Under the pieces are notes generated by a model. It was not told where the DNA came from. It saw nothing but the letters and a program-made list of their open reading frames with translations, and did not search any database. A stretch of DNA of 64,000 nucleotides from Solirubrobacter sp963724195 (lineage in GTDB: Bacteria; Actinomycetota; Thermoleophilia; Solirubrobacterales; Solirubrobacteraceae): contig CAVRTQ010000030.1 of the NCBI GenBank assembly GCA_963724195.1, positions 1 to 64,000 on the forward strand, given 5' to 3'. Below are positions 20,372-32,351 of this stretch, one piece after another (positions within the stretch are counted from its first letter, which is position 1; the number at the start of each line of letters is the position of its first letter). A program made the translations under genes and the position numbers.

Positions 20372-21715
20372 ATGGCCGTCGCTGATCCACCCCCGCAGGA
20401 TCTGAACCCGGAGACCGGCGAGTTCGAGACGCCGCTCAAGCGCGTCATCGGCCCGGGGATGCTGCTCGTGTTCGTCGTCGGCGACGTGCTCGGCGCGGGC
20501 ATCTACGCGCTCGTCGGCGTCGTCGCGGGCGAGACGGGCGGCGCGATCTGGACCGCGTTCCTGTTCGCCACGATCCTCGCGATCATGACCGCGTTCTCGT
20601 ACGCGGAGCTCGTGACCAAGTACCCGGCGGCGGGCGGTGCCGCGACCTACGTCGACACCGCGTTCAAGGTGCCGTTGCTGACCTTCGTCATCGCCTTCAC
20701 GGTGATGTGCTCCGGGATCGCCTCGGCGGCCACGCTCTCGAAGGCGTTCGCCGGCGACTACCTGGCCGAGTTCGTCGAGCTCCCGGTCGTGCTCGTGGCG
20801 ATCGGGTTCCTGCTGATCGTCGCGCTGATCAACTTCCGCGGGATCAGCGAGTCGATCAAGCTGAACATGGTGCTGACGACGATCGAGGTGCTCGGCCTCG
20901 TGATCATCATCGTCATCGGCGTCGCCGCGCTGCTCAACGGCGACGGCGATGCGGGGCGCAACCTGGACTTCCCCGAGGGCGAGAACGTGGCGCTGGCGAT
21001 CGTCGGCGGCGCGGCGCTGTCCTTCTACGCGCTGATCGGCTTCGAGGACGCGGTCAACGTCGCCGAGGAGACCAAGGACCCGGCGCGCAACTTCCCCAAG
21101 GCGCTGTTCGGCGGCCTGTTGATCGCCGGCGTGATCTACCTGCTGGTGACCTTCACGGCGTCGATGGTGGTGCCGACACAGCAGCTCACCGAGAGCGACG
21201 GCCCGCTGCTCGAGGTCGTGCGCGAAGGCCCGCTCGGCGTCCCGACGAAGCTCTTCGCGGGCATCGCGCTGCTGGCGGTCGCCAACGGCGCGCTGATCAA
21301 CATGATCATGGCCTCCCGGCTCGTCTACGGCATGTCGGTGCGCGGCGTCGTGCCGCGCATCTTCGACAAGGTCCACAGCGGCCGGCACACGCCGATCGCG
21401 GCGATCATCTTCACGACCGGACTCGCCATGCTGCTGGCGACCCTCGGCGACCTCAGCGACCTGGCCGGCACGACGACGACGCTGCTGCTGTTCGTCTTCG
21501 CGACGGTGAACGTCGCCGTGCTCGTGCTGCGGCCCGACGAAGGCAAGCACCCGCACTTCAGGGCGCCGAGCGTGATCCCCGTCGCCTCGGTCGTGATCAT
21601 CATCTTCCTGCTCATCCGCCGCGCGTCGGACAATCCCGAGTACTTCGCCTACGCGGGCGGGCTCGTGCTGTTCGGGATTGTCCTGTGGGGGATCCAGCGC
21701 CTCGCTTCACGCTAG
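20372..21715 (+). CDS. APC-superfamily amino acid permease
   Basis: 447 residues from ATG 20372; the frame is open upstream to 20321 but that part is not family-like. The conserved first helix LVFVVGDVLGAGIYALVGVV carries the GAGIY motif that binds the substrate carboxylate in APC transporters. About twelve hydrophobic segments follow, including GGAALSFYALIGFEDAVNVAEE and MIMASRLVYGMSVRGVVP. Likely an H+-coupled importer or exchanger for an amino acid or polyamine; specificity cannot be read. The gene is intact and monocistronic, convergent with the monooxygenase gene, overlapping by nine bases. Confidence 0.9.
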   Translation: MAVADPPPQDLNPETGEFETPLKRVIGPGMLLVFVVGDVLGAGIYALVGVVAGETGGAIWTAFLFATILAIMTAFSYAELVTKYPAAGGAATYVDTAFKVPLLTFVIAFTVMCSGIASAATLSKAFAGDYLAEFVELPVVLVAIGFLLIVALINFRGISESIKLNMVLTTIEVLGLVIIIVIGVAALLNGDGDAGRNLDFPEGENVALAIVGGAALSFYALIGFEDAVNVAEETKDPARNFPKALFGGLLIAGVIYLLVTFTASMVVPTQQLTESDGPLLEVVREGPLGVPTKLFAGIALLAVANGALINMIMASRLVYGMSVRGVVPRIFDKVHSGRHTPIAAIIFTTGLAMLLATLGDLSDLAGTTTTLLLFVFATVNVAVLVLRPDEGKHPHFRAPSVIPVASVVIIIFLLIRRASDNPEYFAYAGGLVLFGIVLWGIQRLASR

Positions 21716-23483
21716 GTGGTGCACGTCCTGTAGCCCGTAGACGGGCGTCTCGATGCCCTCCATCCGGGCCTTGAGCTGCAGCGCGAGGTAGAGCGAGTAG
21801 TGGCGCGACTGGTGCAGGTTGCCGCCGTGGAACCACAGGTTGTCCTGCTGCGTCGGCTTCCACATGTTGCGTTGCTCGCCCTCCCACGGGCCGGGGTCCT
21901 TCGTGGTGTCCGAGCCGAGGCCCCACACCTTGCCGACGCGATCGGCGACCTCCTGCGAGATCAGCTCCGCGGCCCAGCCGTTCATCGAGTTGTAGCCCGT
22001 GGCGTAGACGACCAGGTCGGCCGGGAGCTCGGTGCCGTCCTCCATCACGACGGCGTCCTCGGACAGCCGCGCGACCTTCCCGTTCTTCAGCTTGATCTTG
22101 CCGTCGGCGACCAGCTCTGACGCACCGACGTCGATGTAGTAGCCCGACCCGCGCCGCAGGTACTTCATGAACAGCCCGGAGCCGTCCTCGCCCCAGTCGA
22201 GGTCGAAGCCGGCGGCCTCCAGCCGGTCGTAGAAGTCCTTGTCGCGCTCGCGCATCTGGTCGTAGAGCGGGATCTGGAACTCGTGCAGGATCCGGTAGGG
22301 GAGGCTGGCGAAGATCATGTCCGCCTTCTCGGTGGTCACGCCGCTCGCGACCGCCTCCTCGGAGTACAGCGCGCCGAGCCCGATGTCCATCAGCGTGCTC
22401 GAACGCACGATGTGGGTCGAGGAGCGCTGCACCATCGTCACGTCCGCCTCCTGCTCCCACAGCGCGGCGCAGATGTCGTGGGCGGAGTTGTTGGAGCCGA
22501 TGACGACGACGCGCTTGCCGCGATAGGCGTCCGGGCCGGGGTGCTTGGACGAGTGGTGCTGCTCGCCCTTGAACACGTCCATGCCCTCGATCACCGGCAG
22601 GTTCGGCTGCGAGCTCATGCCGGTGGCCAGCACGAGCTGGCGCGGGCGCAGCGTGATCGCCTGGCCGTCGCGCTCGACCTGGACGACCCAGCGGCCGTCG
22701 TCTTCGTCGAACGTGGCCGACTTGACGGTCGTCGAGCCCCAGTAGTTGAGCTCCATGACCCGCGTGTACATCTCGAGCCAGTCGCCGATCTTGTCCTTGG
22801 GCGAGAACACCGGCCAGTTCTCGGGGAACTTGATGTACGGCAGGTGGTCGTACCAGACCGGGTCGTGCAGGCACAGCGACTTGTAGCGCTTGCGCCACGA
22901 GTCGCCGGGGCGCTCGTTGCGCTCGCAGATGATGGTCGGCACGCCGAGCTGGCGCAGCCGCGCCCCGAGCCCGATCGCGCCCTGCCCGCCGCCGACGATC
23001 ACGACCTCGGGCTGCTCGGAGTACCCGAGCGTCTCGGCTTCCTGCATGCGCGCCTCGAGCCACGTCACGCGGTCGCGGTCGGCGCCGTGCTCGACGCCCT
23101 TGGGCCGGTGCGTGCCTCTTCGGCTCCTCATGGCCCTTGAGCTCGTACAGCGCCGTGAGCAACGTCCACGCCTTGCCGTCGCGCAGGCGCAGCAGCCCGT
23201 TGCCGCGCCCCGCCGCGGTCTCGAACGCGATCCACGCCGTCGTGATCCCGTCGGCCGTGTCCGGCGGCTCCGTCGTGTGCCACCCGCTGGGCTGCACGTG
23301 CTCGAGCTGCGCGTCGAGCATCGCCTCGATCTCACCCGGCCCCTCGACGGTCTTGAGGTTCCACGTGAACGCGACCAGGTCGCGCCAGAAGCTCTCCTCG
23401 TGGAACAGCGCAGCGGCGCCCGCGCTGTCGCCGCTGCTCAGCGCGGACTCGAAGTCGGACAGCCACTGGTCGACGTCGCTCAC
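21707..23483 (-). CDS. FAD-dependent flavin monooxygenase with N-terminal SnoaL-like domain (frameshifted)
   Basis: About 590 residues from GTG 23483 with GGGAGGAGAG upstream. Residues 1-120 form an NTF2/SnoaL-like domain (WLSDFESALSSGDSAGAAAL, FHEESFWRDLVAFTWNL). A frame change near 23115 follows ELKGHEEPKR. The rest is a two-dinucleotide-fold oxidoreductase: VVIVGGGQGAIGLGARL for FAD, VVVIGSNNSAHDICAALWE for NADPH, and LVVYATGYNSMNG near the end, as in YUCCA-like and Baeyer-Villiger-related monooxygenases. Role: NADPH- and O2-dependent hydroxylation of an unknown organic substrate. The NTF2 fusion is shared with many actinobacterial homologues. Confidence 0.85.
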
Positions 23484-23719
23484 GGTCTCTCCTCCCGGCG
23501 ATTACTGACGCTTGCTGGATATCACCTCGCGCGCGAGAACGACAGTGAGGCCGCCCCAGAACAGCGATTTGAGGACGCGTGTCCCGTGTGAGTCGATCGT
23601 GCGAGTCGCGAGGTCGCGGCACTCGCCGTGCGGTCCAGGAGTTCGCTAGCTCAGCGACGCCGCTCCGAGTTCGGCAGAGCGGATCGCGCAGTCGAGCCGA
23701 CGCGTTGGGCGCTCAACCG

Positions 23720-23738
23720 ATCAGGGGTGCACCCTGAT
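23720..23738. promoter_or_regulatory. Palindrome upstream of the 23773 gene
   Basis: ATCAGGG-GTGCA-CCCTGAT, perfect seven-base arms around five bases, 34 bases before the downstream start. It could be an operator; no regulator gene is adjacent. The rest of 23484-23772 shows nothing definite. Confidence 0.3.
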
Positions 23739-23772
23739 GTCGCGCGGGCGTCTGTCGAGCAAGCTGGGAGCC

Positions 23773-24015
23773 ATGCCCCGCTTCCTGCTCCAGCACCGTC
23801 ACGAGCCGCACGAGTGCGGCGTGGCGTTCGCCGCCTTCCGGGGGCACGCGAGCCCGCTCCGTCATCGTGCGGCGCTGGCCTCGTGCGCCTTCGGCGGGCA
23901 CGCGATCTGGTGGGAGGTGGAGGCGGCCGGCCCCGATGAAGCGCTCGGGCTCCTGCCGTACTTCCTCGCCGAGCGCACCTCGGCGACGCGCGTCGACGAG
24001 GTCCACATCCCGTGA
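23773..24015 (+). CDS. Conserved small protein, unknown function
   Basis: 80 residues from ATG 23773 (GGGAG just upstream); an in-frame extension to 23737 is possible. The sequence is MPRFLLQHRHEPHECGVAFA, then SCAFGGHAIWWEVEA, a helix DEALGLLPYFLAER and TRVDEVHIP. The strand-helix-strand-strand-helix-strand order and size suggest a ferredoxin-like fold. One histidine/cysteine cluster (HRHEPHEC) could bind a metal. I recognise the type as a widespread actinobacterial hypothetical but not a function. Confidence 0.6.
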   Translation: MPRFLLQHRHEPHECGVAFAAFRGHASPLRHRAALASCAFGGHAIWWEVEAAGPDEALGLLPYFLAERTSATRVDEVHIP

Positions 24016-24017
24016 CG

Positions 24018-24867
24018 CTACGGCGCGATCAGCTCCGTCCTCAACTCGTGCGACTCGTCCTCCAGGCGCGCCTCGTACCAGATGCGGTAGCCGCCGCCGG
24101 GTAGGGGCAGGACCTCGAGGTAGCGCACGTCCGCGAGCGGCTCGCCTGATGCCTCGAAGCGCTCGCCGTCCCAGTGCGTGACGCCGGTGCGCTCGAACCA
24201 GTTCTCCGCCTCGCTCGCGCGGGCGTCGTACGCGGCGCGGCCGTCGGGCAGCACGGTGGTGAGCCGCGCGCCGCGCTGCGACCAGGTGCCGGGCGCGCCC
24301 TCCAGCACGGTGCCGTGCCAGTCCCACGTCCAGCCGTCCGTGCTGGATGCGTAGGCCGTGTTCATGCGGTCCTCGGCGCCCGGCACGTCGAGCAGGTGGC
24401 AGCAGATCCAGGCGGCCCAGCCGTCCCCGGTGCGGCGGATGATCGGGTCCTTGACGGCGGTGTCCGCGTCACCCGCGAACGCCACGGTGATCTCCGCGTC
24501 GGCCAGCGCCTCGAGCGTCGGCGCCTCCATGACCGCGATGTACCAGTGCTTCGTGTTCGGCGTGGCGCAACTCGCCCACAGCCGCCAGCCGGCCTCGGTG
24601 CGCGCGAGCGCCGGGCCGCTCGGTCCACTGCGCGCCGAAGTGGTCCTGCGGGAGCACGAGCACGGTCTCGTAGTGCTCGCCATCGTCGGAGACCGCGATC
24701 ACGGTCTCATCCGTCGTGTCCGGCCCGTTGCGCGTGCGGTACCCGAGGACGATCGTGTCGCCGTCGAGCACGGCGGACGGCGCACCGGTCCAGAACTGCG
24801 GGCCACGACCCGGCGCGGGCGCGACGACCACGGGGGTCGCCGCGCCCGGCAGCGGAAAGTCGGTCAT
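24018..24867 (-). CDS. Beta-propeller, glycosidase-like hypothetical protein (frameshifted)
   Basis: About 280 residues from ATG 24867. Repeated short blades of the type PSAVLDGDTIVLGYRTRNG, IIRRTGDGWAAWICCHLLD, AYASSTDGWTWDWHGTVLEG and YLEVLPLPGGGYRIWYEARL resemble the five-bladed propellers of GH43/GH32/GH130-like proteins. The frame changes near 24612. No complete catalytic acid set can be assigned, and there is no signal peptide, so cytosolic. Convergent with the 80-residue gene, two bases apart. Function unknown. Confidence 0.6.
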
Positions 24868-24877
24868 GGCCCCAACA

Positions 24878-24896
24878 TAAAGGGTCAGACCCTTTA
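24878..24896. repeat. GGGTCAGACCC palindrome, copy 1
   Basis: TAAAGGGTC-A-GACCCTTTA: perfect nine-base arms around one base, 11 bases upstream of the propeller gene and between it and the Clp gene stop. The same core recurs at 24940-24950 and 50840-50850. Confidence 0.7.
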
Positions 24897-24935
24897 GGTG
24901 CGCCCTTGCAAACGGTTTTGCGGTCGGGGCGAGCC

Positions 24936-24949
24936 TAAGGGGTCAGACC

Positions 24950-24955
<6 letters not shown>
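24936..24955. repeat. GGGTCAGACCC palindrome, copy 2
   Basis: Core GGGTC-A-GACCC at 24940-24950, flanked by TAAG and TAAAG. It overlaps the stop codon of the Clp gene. Five-base perfect arms. Confidence 0.65.
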
Positions 24956-26971
<2,016 letters not shown>

Positions 26972-27029
26972 GACGACTAAGATAGCGATTGCTTGCTCAC
27001 GCAACTTATGCGTCCGGTAAAGTCGCCCC

Positions 27030-28390
27030 GTGATCTTCCGGCAGATCGCGCACGAGGACCTCGGGTGCGCTTCCTACTTGATCGGCGACGAGTCCGCGGG
27101 CGTCGCGGCGGTCGTGGACCCGCGGCTCGAGATCGGCGAGTACCTGCGGCTCGCCCGCTACCTCGGCGTCTCGATCGAGCACATCCTCGAGACCCACAAC
27201 CACGCCGATCACGTGAGCGGCCACGGGCGGCTCGCGGCGGCGACCGGCGCGAAGCCTGCACGTCCACGCACTCGCGGAGCCGGACTACGAGCACGAGCCG
27301 TTCGAAGACGGCTGGGAGCTCGAGCTCGGATCGGTCGTGGTGCGTGCGCTGCACACGCCCGGGCACCGGCCCGAGCACACGGCGTTCGCGCTCGATCGAC
27401 ACCGCGCGCGGCGACGAGCCGTGGGCGGTGCTGACGGGCGACTCGCTGTTCGTGGGCGACATCGCGCGGCCGGACCTGGCGGTGGAGAAGGAGGAGGGCG
27501 CGCGCGACATCTTCCGCTCCCTGCACGCGCGGCTGCTCGAGCTGGGCGACGACGTGGAGGTCTGGCCCGGCCACCTCGGCGGATCGCTGTGCGGCGGGCC
27601 GGCGATGGACCTGAAGGTCTCGACGACGATCGGCTTCGAGCGCCGGCACAACGAGCTGCTGCGTGTGTCCGACGAGGACGAGTTCGTGGCGCGCGCGACG
27701 TCCGCGCTCCGGCCCCAGCCGCCGAACTTCAAGGCGATCGTGGCCATCAACCGCGGGCCGCTCGTCCAGCGCACGGTCGACGCGCACCCGTTGACGCCGC
27801 GCCAGATCCAGACGCTCGACGCCCCGGTGATCGACGTCCGCACGTCGCTGCAGTTCGACGACGCGCACGTCCCGGGCGCGATCTGCAACACGATCCTGCA
27901 GGCCGGGTTCGGCACACGGCTGGCGTGGATCGCGGGGCCTGACCAGGCGATCGTGCTCGTCGGGCGCGACGACGCCGATGCGCTGCACGCCGCCGAGCTG
28001 GCCGCGGCGGTCGGCGTGGACCGGATCGCGGGCTATCTGGCGGGCGGCTTCACGAGCTGGCGCGAGGAGAAGCTGCCGGTGGCCTCGATCGAGCGGCTCA
28101 CCGTGCACGAGCTCCACGAGCGGCGCGAAGACGTGCAGATCCTCGACGTGCGCGAGCAGGACGAGTGGGACGCGGGGCACATCCCGGGCTCGGTCTTCGT
28201 GCCCTACCACGACATCCACGCGCTCCCGGACGTGGACCCGGAGCGCCCGGTCGCGGTGATCTGCGCGTCCGGGCAGCGAGCGGCCGTCGGCGCCTCGCTG
28301 GTGCAGCGCTTCGGCGCGTCCGAGGTGCTCCACGTGGTCGACGGCGGCGTCGGCACGTGGGGGCGCGCGGGCTACCCGATCGAGCGCTGA
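27030..28390 (+). CDS. Metallo-beta-lactamase fold protein with two rhodanese domains (frameshifted)
   Basis: About 450 residues from GTG 27030 (TAAAGT six bases upstream, no ribosome site). Domain 1 is an MBL hydrolase: LETHNHADHVSGH metal motif, HTPGHRPEH, LTGDSLFVGDIARPDL and WPGHLGG. It is followed by two rhodanese domains. The first (APVIDVRTSLQFDDAHVPGA) lacks a catalytic Cys, with VGRDD in the loop. The second (VQILDVREQDEWDAGHIPGS) has CASGQRA with the active Cys. Two one-base insertions shift the frame near 27255 and 27397. The family resembles persulfide dioxygenase/sulfurtransferase fusions; likely role in sulfide or persulfide metabolism. Confidence 0.85.
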
Positions 28391-29196
28391 GCCTCAGCTC
28401 GGCCAGCAGCTTGAGCCGCGGGCGTGGGTCGGCAGCGGGAGGAAGACACCGGCCGCGCGGGCGCGCGCTGCTCGGTGTCATGCCGCTTCAGCGCGAGGTG
28501 CTCGAAGATCGGGCGGAGATAAAGGTGCGTGGCACTTTAGGTTCAGAGGGCTTCGGCGCGGGGGCGTTGCGTGGCGGCGAGCAGGTAGAGGTGGCGGAGG
28601 AGCGCGTTGCCGGTGCGAAGGAGCCGCGGGGCCGCTTTCAGGTAGTCGGTTTCAGGTGCTTTGTGCAGTCTGCGCAAAATCGAGCCAGCACAGGATCGCC
28701 CGGTTGCAGCCTCGACGAAGGGCACGGCTCGTGATCACGTCACATCCCAGGCGTTGCGCCTGATCGTTGGAGGACGCATCAACGCGTGCCGGGCGGCGCG
28801 GAGGCAACGCAAGCAGCAGGATTTCCGCCGAGGGCGTAGGATCGCGGCTGCTGGGCTTCAAATTGTGTCCTCCTGAGGAGGTCGGGTGATGCGTTGGTCT
28901 GTGCGTCGGCGCGGTGACCTTGCCAGTCGGGTCGGTGCGGTTGGCGAAGTCGGTCGAGACCCCGTAACGGGCGCCCGCGTGCTCGATCGCCATCAGGTCG
29001 GCGATGGACCCGGCGAAGCGGCCCCTCAAGGCGTCCACGCGGTCCATCGGCGCTTCGCTCGGCGCGTTCGCCCACGCGCTCTGCCGTCGCCGGTCGAGCG
29101 CTCACGCAGCACAGCGACCGGGCCGGCAGGCTGGCGGTACGGGTCGAGGAATGATTCGCAGCGGACGACTCATCGGTACCAACGGGAGGGTCCAGG
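28391..29196. other. Long stretch without a supportable gene
   Basis: Between the rhodanese gene and the sugar transporter. Short open frames exist on both strands (for example 60 residues, complement of 28543-28725, and 71 residues at 28661-28876), but none shows a recognisable domain, a good start or neighbour-like codon use. The area contains one AAAGGTGC-type palindrome (28520) and CCTCC-TGA-GGAGG at 28869-28881. It could be a decayed gene, perhaps a lost regulator of the transporter or a mobile-element scar; I see no terminal repeats or transposase motif. Confidence 0.4.
28520..28539. repeat. TAAAGGTGC...GCACTTTA imperfect palindrome
   Basis: TAAAGGTGCGTGGCACTTTA, outer arms TAAAG/CTTTA and an inner TGC/GCA pairing offset by one base. 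It resembles in size and flanks (TAAAG...CTTTA) the GGGTCAGACCC palindromes elsewhere in this window. Confidence 0.5.
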
Positions 29197-30514
29197 ATGA
29201 AAACCCGAGATCGGTGGTCTGCACGACGCCTGCACCAGATGCGACGTACCAGGCGGCTGGTGTCGGTTGCGTTGCTGGCGTTGGTGGTGGGTGCGTGGGT
29301 TCGGGTGATGAGGTGCCGACGTTGACGTGGTACATCAATCCGGATAACGGTGGTCAGGCGCGTTTGGCGGAGAAGTGCGCGCCTGCGGGGGGCGCGTACA
29401 GGGTTGAGATTCAGACGTTGCCTAATGACGCTTCGCAGCAGCGTGAGCAGCTTGTGCGTCGTCTGACGGCTGAGGACAGCTCGATCGATTTGATGAGTTT
29501 GGATCCGCCGTTTGTGGCTGAGTTCGCGAACGCGGGTTTTTTGCGTGTGTTTGATAAGGCTGACGAGGAAGAGTTGACTAAGGGTGTCTTGGATGCTCCG
29601 TTGGAGACGGTGTATTGGGATGAGGAGTTGGTCGCGGCTCCGTTTTGGGCGAATACGCAGCTGTTGTGGTATCGCAAGGGCGCGGTGGAGGCGGCGGGGG
29701 TCGATCCGAGCTCGGCGCGGTTTACGTGGGAGGACATGATCAAGGCCGCTGAGGAGGAGGGCAAGGTGATCGGCGTGCAGGCCAACCGGTATGAGGGTTA
29801 CATGGTGTGGATCAATGCCTTGGTCGATTCCGCGGGTGGTGAGATCATCACCAATGTCGATGAGGGTAAGAACGCCACGCCGGCGATCGCTTCTCCGGCG
29901 GGTGATGCGGCGGCGAAGGTGGTCGGTGATCTGGCGCGGTCTAAGGCGGCGCCGCCGGCGATGTCGACGGCTGGTGAGGAAGAGGCCCGTTCGGTGTTTC
30001 AGGGTGAGAAGGGCATGTTCATGGTCAATTGGCCGTACGTGTACGCGGCGGCTAAGGGCGACGCTGAGGGCGGCGCGATCGACGCCGGCGTTGTCGAGGA
30101 TATCGGTTGGGCTCGGTTTCCGGCGATGATCGCCGGTGAACCGAGCAAGCCGCCGTTGGGCGGGATCAATCTGGCGATCGGCGAGTACACCAAGTACCCG
30201 GCGCAGGCGCTTGAGTTGGTCAAGTGTCTCACGTCGTTGGAATCGAACGTGCAGTACATGGTCGATTCGGGCAATCCGGCAGCGAAGGCTGCGGCGTTTG
30301 ATGACCCGGCGGTGCGTGAGGCGTTCCCGATGGCGGATCTGATCCGTGAGTCGATCAATGATGCCGGTCCGCGCCCGGTGACGCCGTATTACAACGACGT
30401 TTCGACCTCGGTGCAGCTGACTGGCATCCCGCTGATGATGTGCACGCGCCGCAGACCCCGAAGGAGACCGCGAGCTTTATGACTGACGTGCTCAACGGCG
30501 ACCGGCTTCTCTGA
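29197..30514 (+). CDS. Sugar ABC transporter substrate-binding lipoprotein (frameshifted at both ends)
   Basis: About 435 residues, ATG 29197 with GGGAGGG upstream. The signal region is RRLVSVALLALVVGA; a one-base slip near 29285 hides the lipobox. The mature protein reads TLTWYINPDNGGQARLAEKC, IDLMSLDPPFVAEFANAGFL, LVAAPFWANTQLLWYRKGAV, SVFQGEKGMFMVNWPYVYAA and PLGGINLAIGEYTKYPAQAL, typical of family-1 sugar binding proteins, closest by memory to LpqY/trehalose-maltose types. A second slip near 30425 precedes the end HAPQTPKETASFMTDVLN. Codons are unusually T-rich (TTG, TTT, GTG/GTT) compared with neighbours. First gene of a four-gene importer operon. Confidence 0.85.
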
Positions 30515-30543
30515 GCGGCCAGCGACGAGACCTGGAGGGACTG

Positions 30544-31477
30544 ATGGCCGTCAACGAGACCCAGACCGCGCCGCTGCAGGCCTCGCCCGGCGGCAAACCG
30601 GTGATCTCTGACCGGTTCCGGCGTGAACGGCGCTGGGGTTGATGCTGTCGGGGCCGGCGTTTGTGGTGATGGTGCTGGTCACTGCGTATCGCTGTTGTAC
30701 GCGGTGGTCTGTCGTTGTATAACTACCGGTTGACGGACCGGCGGCAGGGAGTTCGTCGGTTTGAGTAACTACGTGACCGTGTTGACGGACCGGTGTGGTG
30801 GACGGATTTCAGTACGACGCTGATGATCACGGTGGTCAGCGTGTCGGTGGAGTTGGTGCTGGGGTTCGGGTTCGCGTTTGTGATGTATCGGATCTTGCAC
30901 GGCCGTGGGCTGGTCCGGACGGGCATTTTGGTGCCGTACGGGATCATCACGGTGGTCTCGGCGTACATCTGGCGTTACGCGTTCAGCTGGACTCCGGGTT
31001 TATCAACCAGTGGTTCGGGCTCGGTGACTTAACTGGTTCGGTGCAACGGTGGTCGGCGATGTTCGTGATCATCTGGTCTGAGATCTGGAAGACCACGCCG
31101 TTTATCTCGTTGCTGTTGCTCGCGGGCTTGGTGCAGGTGCCGTGGAGTTTGCAGGAGGCGGCGTCGGTGGATGGCGCGTCGGCGCGCCAGCGGCTCGCGC
31201 GGGTCACGTTGCCGAACATGAAGGCCGCGATCATGGTCGCGTTGTTGTTCAGGACCTTGGACGCCTGGCGGATCTTGATAACCCGTTCATCATGACCAAC
31301 GGCGCTAACCAGACCGAGACGCTGTCGTTTTTGGCCTACCGGCAGAACGTCACGTTGCTGAACTTGGGTACCGGATCGGCGATCTCGGTGCTGTTGTTTA
31401 TCACTGTGGTGATCATCGCGTTCGTGTTCGTGAAGGGGTTTAAGACTGACTTGTCGCAGGTCAGGGGTGGTACGTGA
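30544..31477 (+). CDS. Sugar ABC transporter permease, MalF/SugA type (multiply frameshifted)
   Basis: ATG 30544 with GGAGGG five bases upstream. The reading frame breaks about six times (first near 30639, then 30690-30790, 31000, 31270). The reconstructed protein of about 310 residues is a standard inner permease: LSGPAFVVMVLVTAY, STTLMITVVSVSVELVLGFG, GILVPYGIITVVSAYIWRYA, FVIIWSEIWKTTPFISLLLL and the EAA loop LQEAASVDGASARQRLARVT that docks the ATPase, then a last helix VLLFITVVIIAFVFVKGF. Its stop overlaps the next permease start (TGATG). Membrane half of an importer with the following permease. Confidence 0.8.
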
Positions 31478-32307
31478 TGGGCGGATCAAAGACCAGCCGC
31501 TGGTGGACGGTGTGGGGTGCTCTGATCTTGGTGTGGGCGGCGTTCCCGCTGCTGTGGATGCTGTCGCTGTCATTAAGGATCTCAACACCTTCCGCTCGTC
31601 CACTCCGTCGTTTTTCCCGGACGAGTGGGTGTGGACGAACTACGACACCGTGTTCAGCGACTCGCTGTTTACCAGCGCGCTGGTGAACTCGATGGGGATC
31701 GTGCTGATCGACACCGGCCTGTCGGTGATCGTGGCCATGTTCGCCGCCTACGCGATCGCCCGACTGGAGTTCCCGGGCAAGAAGATCCTGCTGAGCACCG
31801 CGCTGGCGATCGCGATGTTCCCGCAGGCTGCGCTGGTCGGGCTGCTGTTTAATCTGTGGCGCAACCTGGGCATCTACGACACCTGGATCGGGCTGATCAT
31901 CCCGTATCTGACCTTCGCGTTGCCGCTGTCGATCTGGACGATGTCGGCGTTCTTTCGCCAGATCCCCTGGTCGATGGAGCAGGCCGCGCAGGTCGACGGC
32001 GCCACCGCCTGGCAGGCGTTTCGCAAGGTGATCGTGCCGCTGGCGGCGCCGGGCGTGTTCACCACCGCGATCCTGACCTTCTTCTTTTGCTGGAACGAGT
32101 TTTTGCTCGCGATCTCGCTGACGTCGACCGACCGGGCGCGCACGGTACCGCGGCCTGTCGTTTTTCACGGGCGCCTCGCAGTTTCAGTCGCCGATCACCG
32201 CCATCATGGCCGCATCGGTGGTCGTCACCATCCCCATCGTGATCATCATCTTGATCTTCCAGCGCCGGATCGTCGCCGGACTCACCTCCGGCGCCGTCAA
32301 AGGCTGA
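31477..32307 (+). CDS. Sugar ABC transporter permease, MalG/SugB type (frameshifted)
   Basis: ATG 31477 overlaps the preceding stop. Helix 1 is WGALILVWAAFPLLWMLSLS; after a slip near 31575 the family sequence resumes with FFPDEWVWTNYDTVFSDSLF, then ALVNSMGIVLIDTGLSVIVA, IAMFPQAALVGLLFNLWRN, the EAA loop MEQAAQVDGATAWQAFRKVI, and FFFCWNEFLLAISLT. Another slip near 32150 leads to the last helix IMAASVVVTIPIVIIILIF and the end GLTSGAVKG before TGA at 32305. An uninterrupted frame that would join this gene to the ATPase is an artefact of the second slip. Confidence 0.82.
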
Positions 32308-32351
32308 CCCAGCCCGAATTCGGCGCCCCGCGAAAGGAACGGATCCAGACC

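Noticed and set aside
20345..21556. 403-residue reverse open frame
   Set aside because: Antisense of the amino acid permease, with no plausible fold.
28543..28725. Possible transposase fragment
   Set aside because: Sixty residues with no catalytic motif, no terminal repeats and no target duplication seen.
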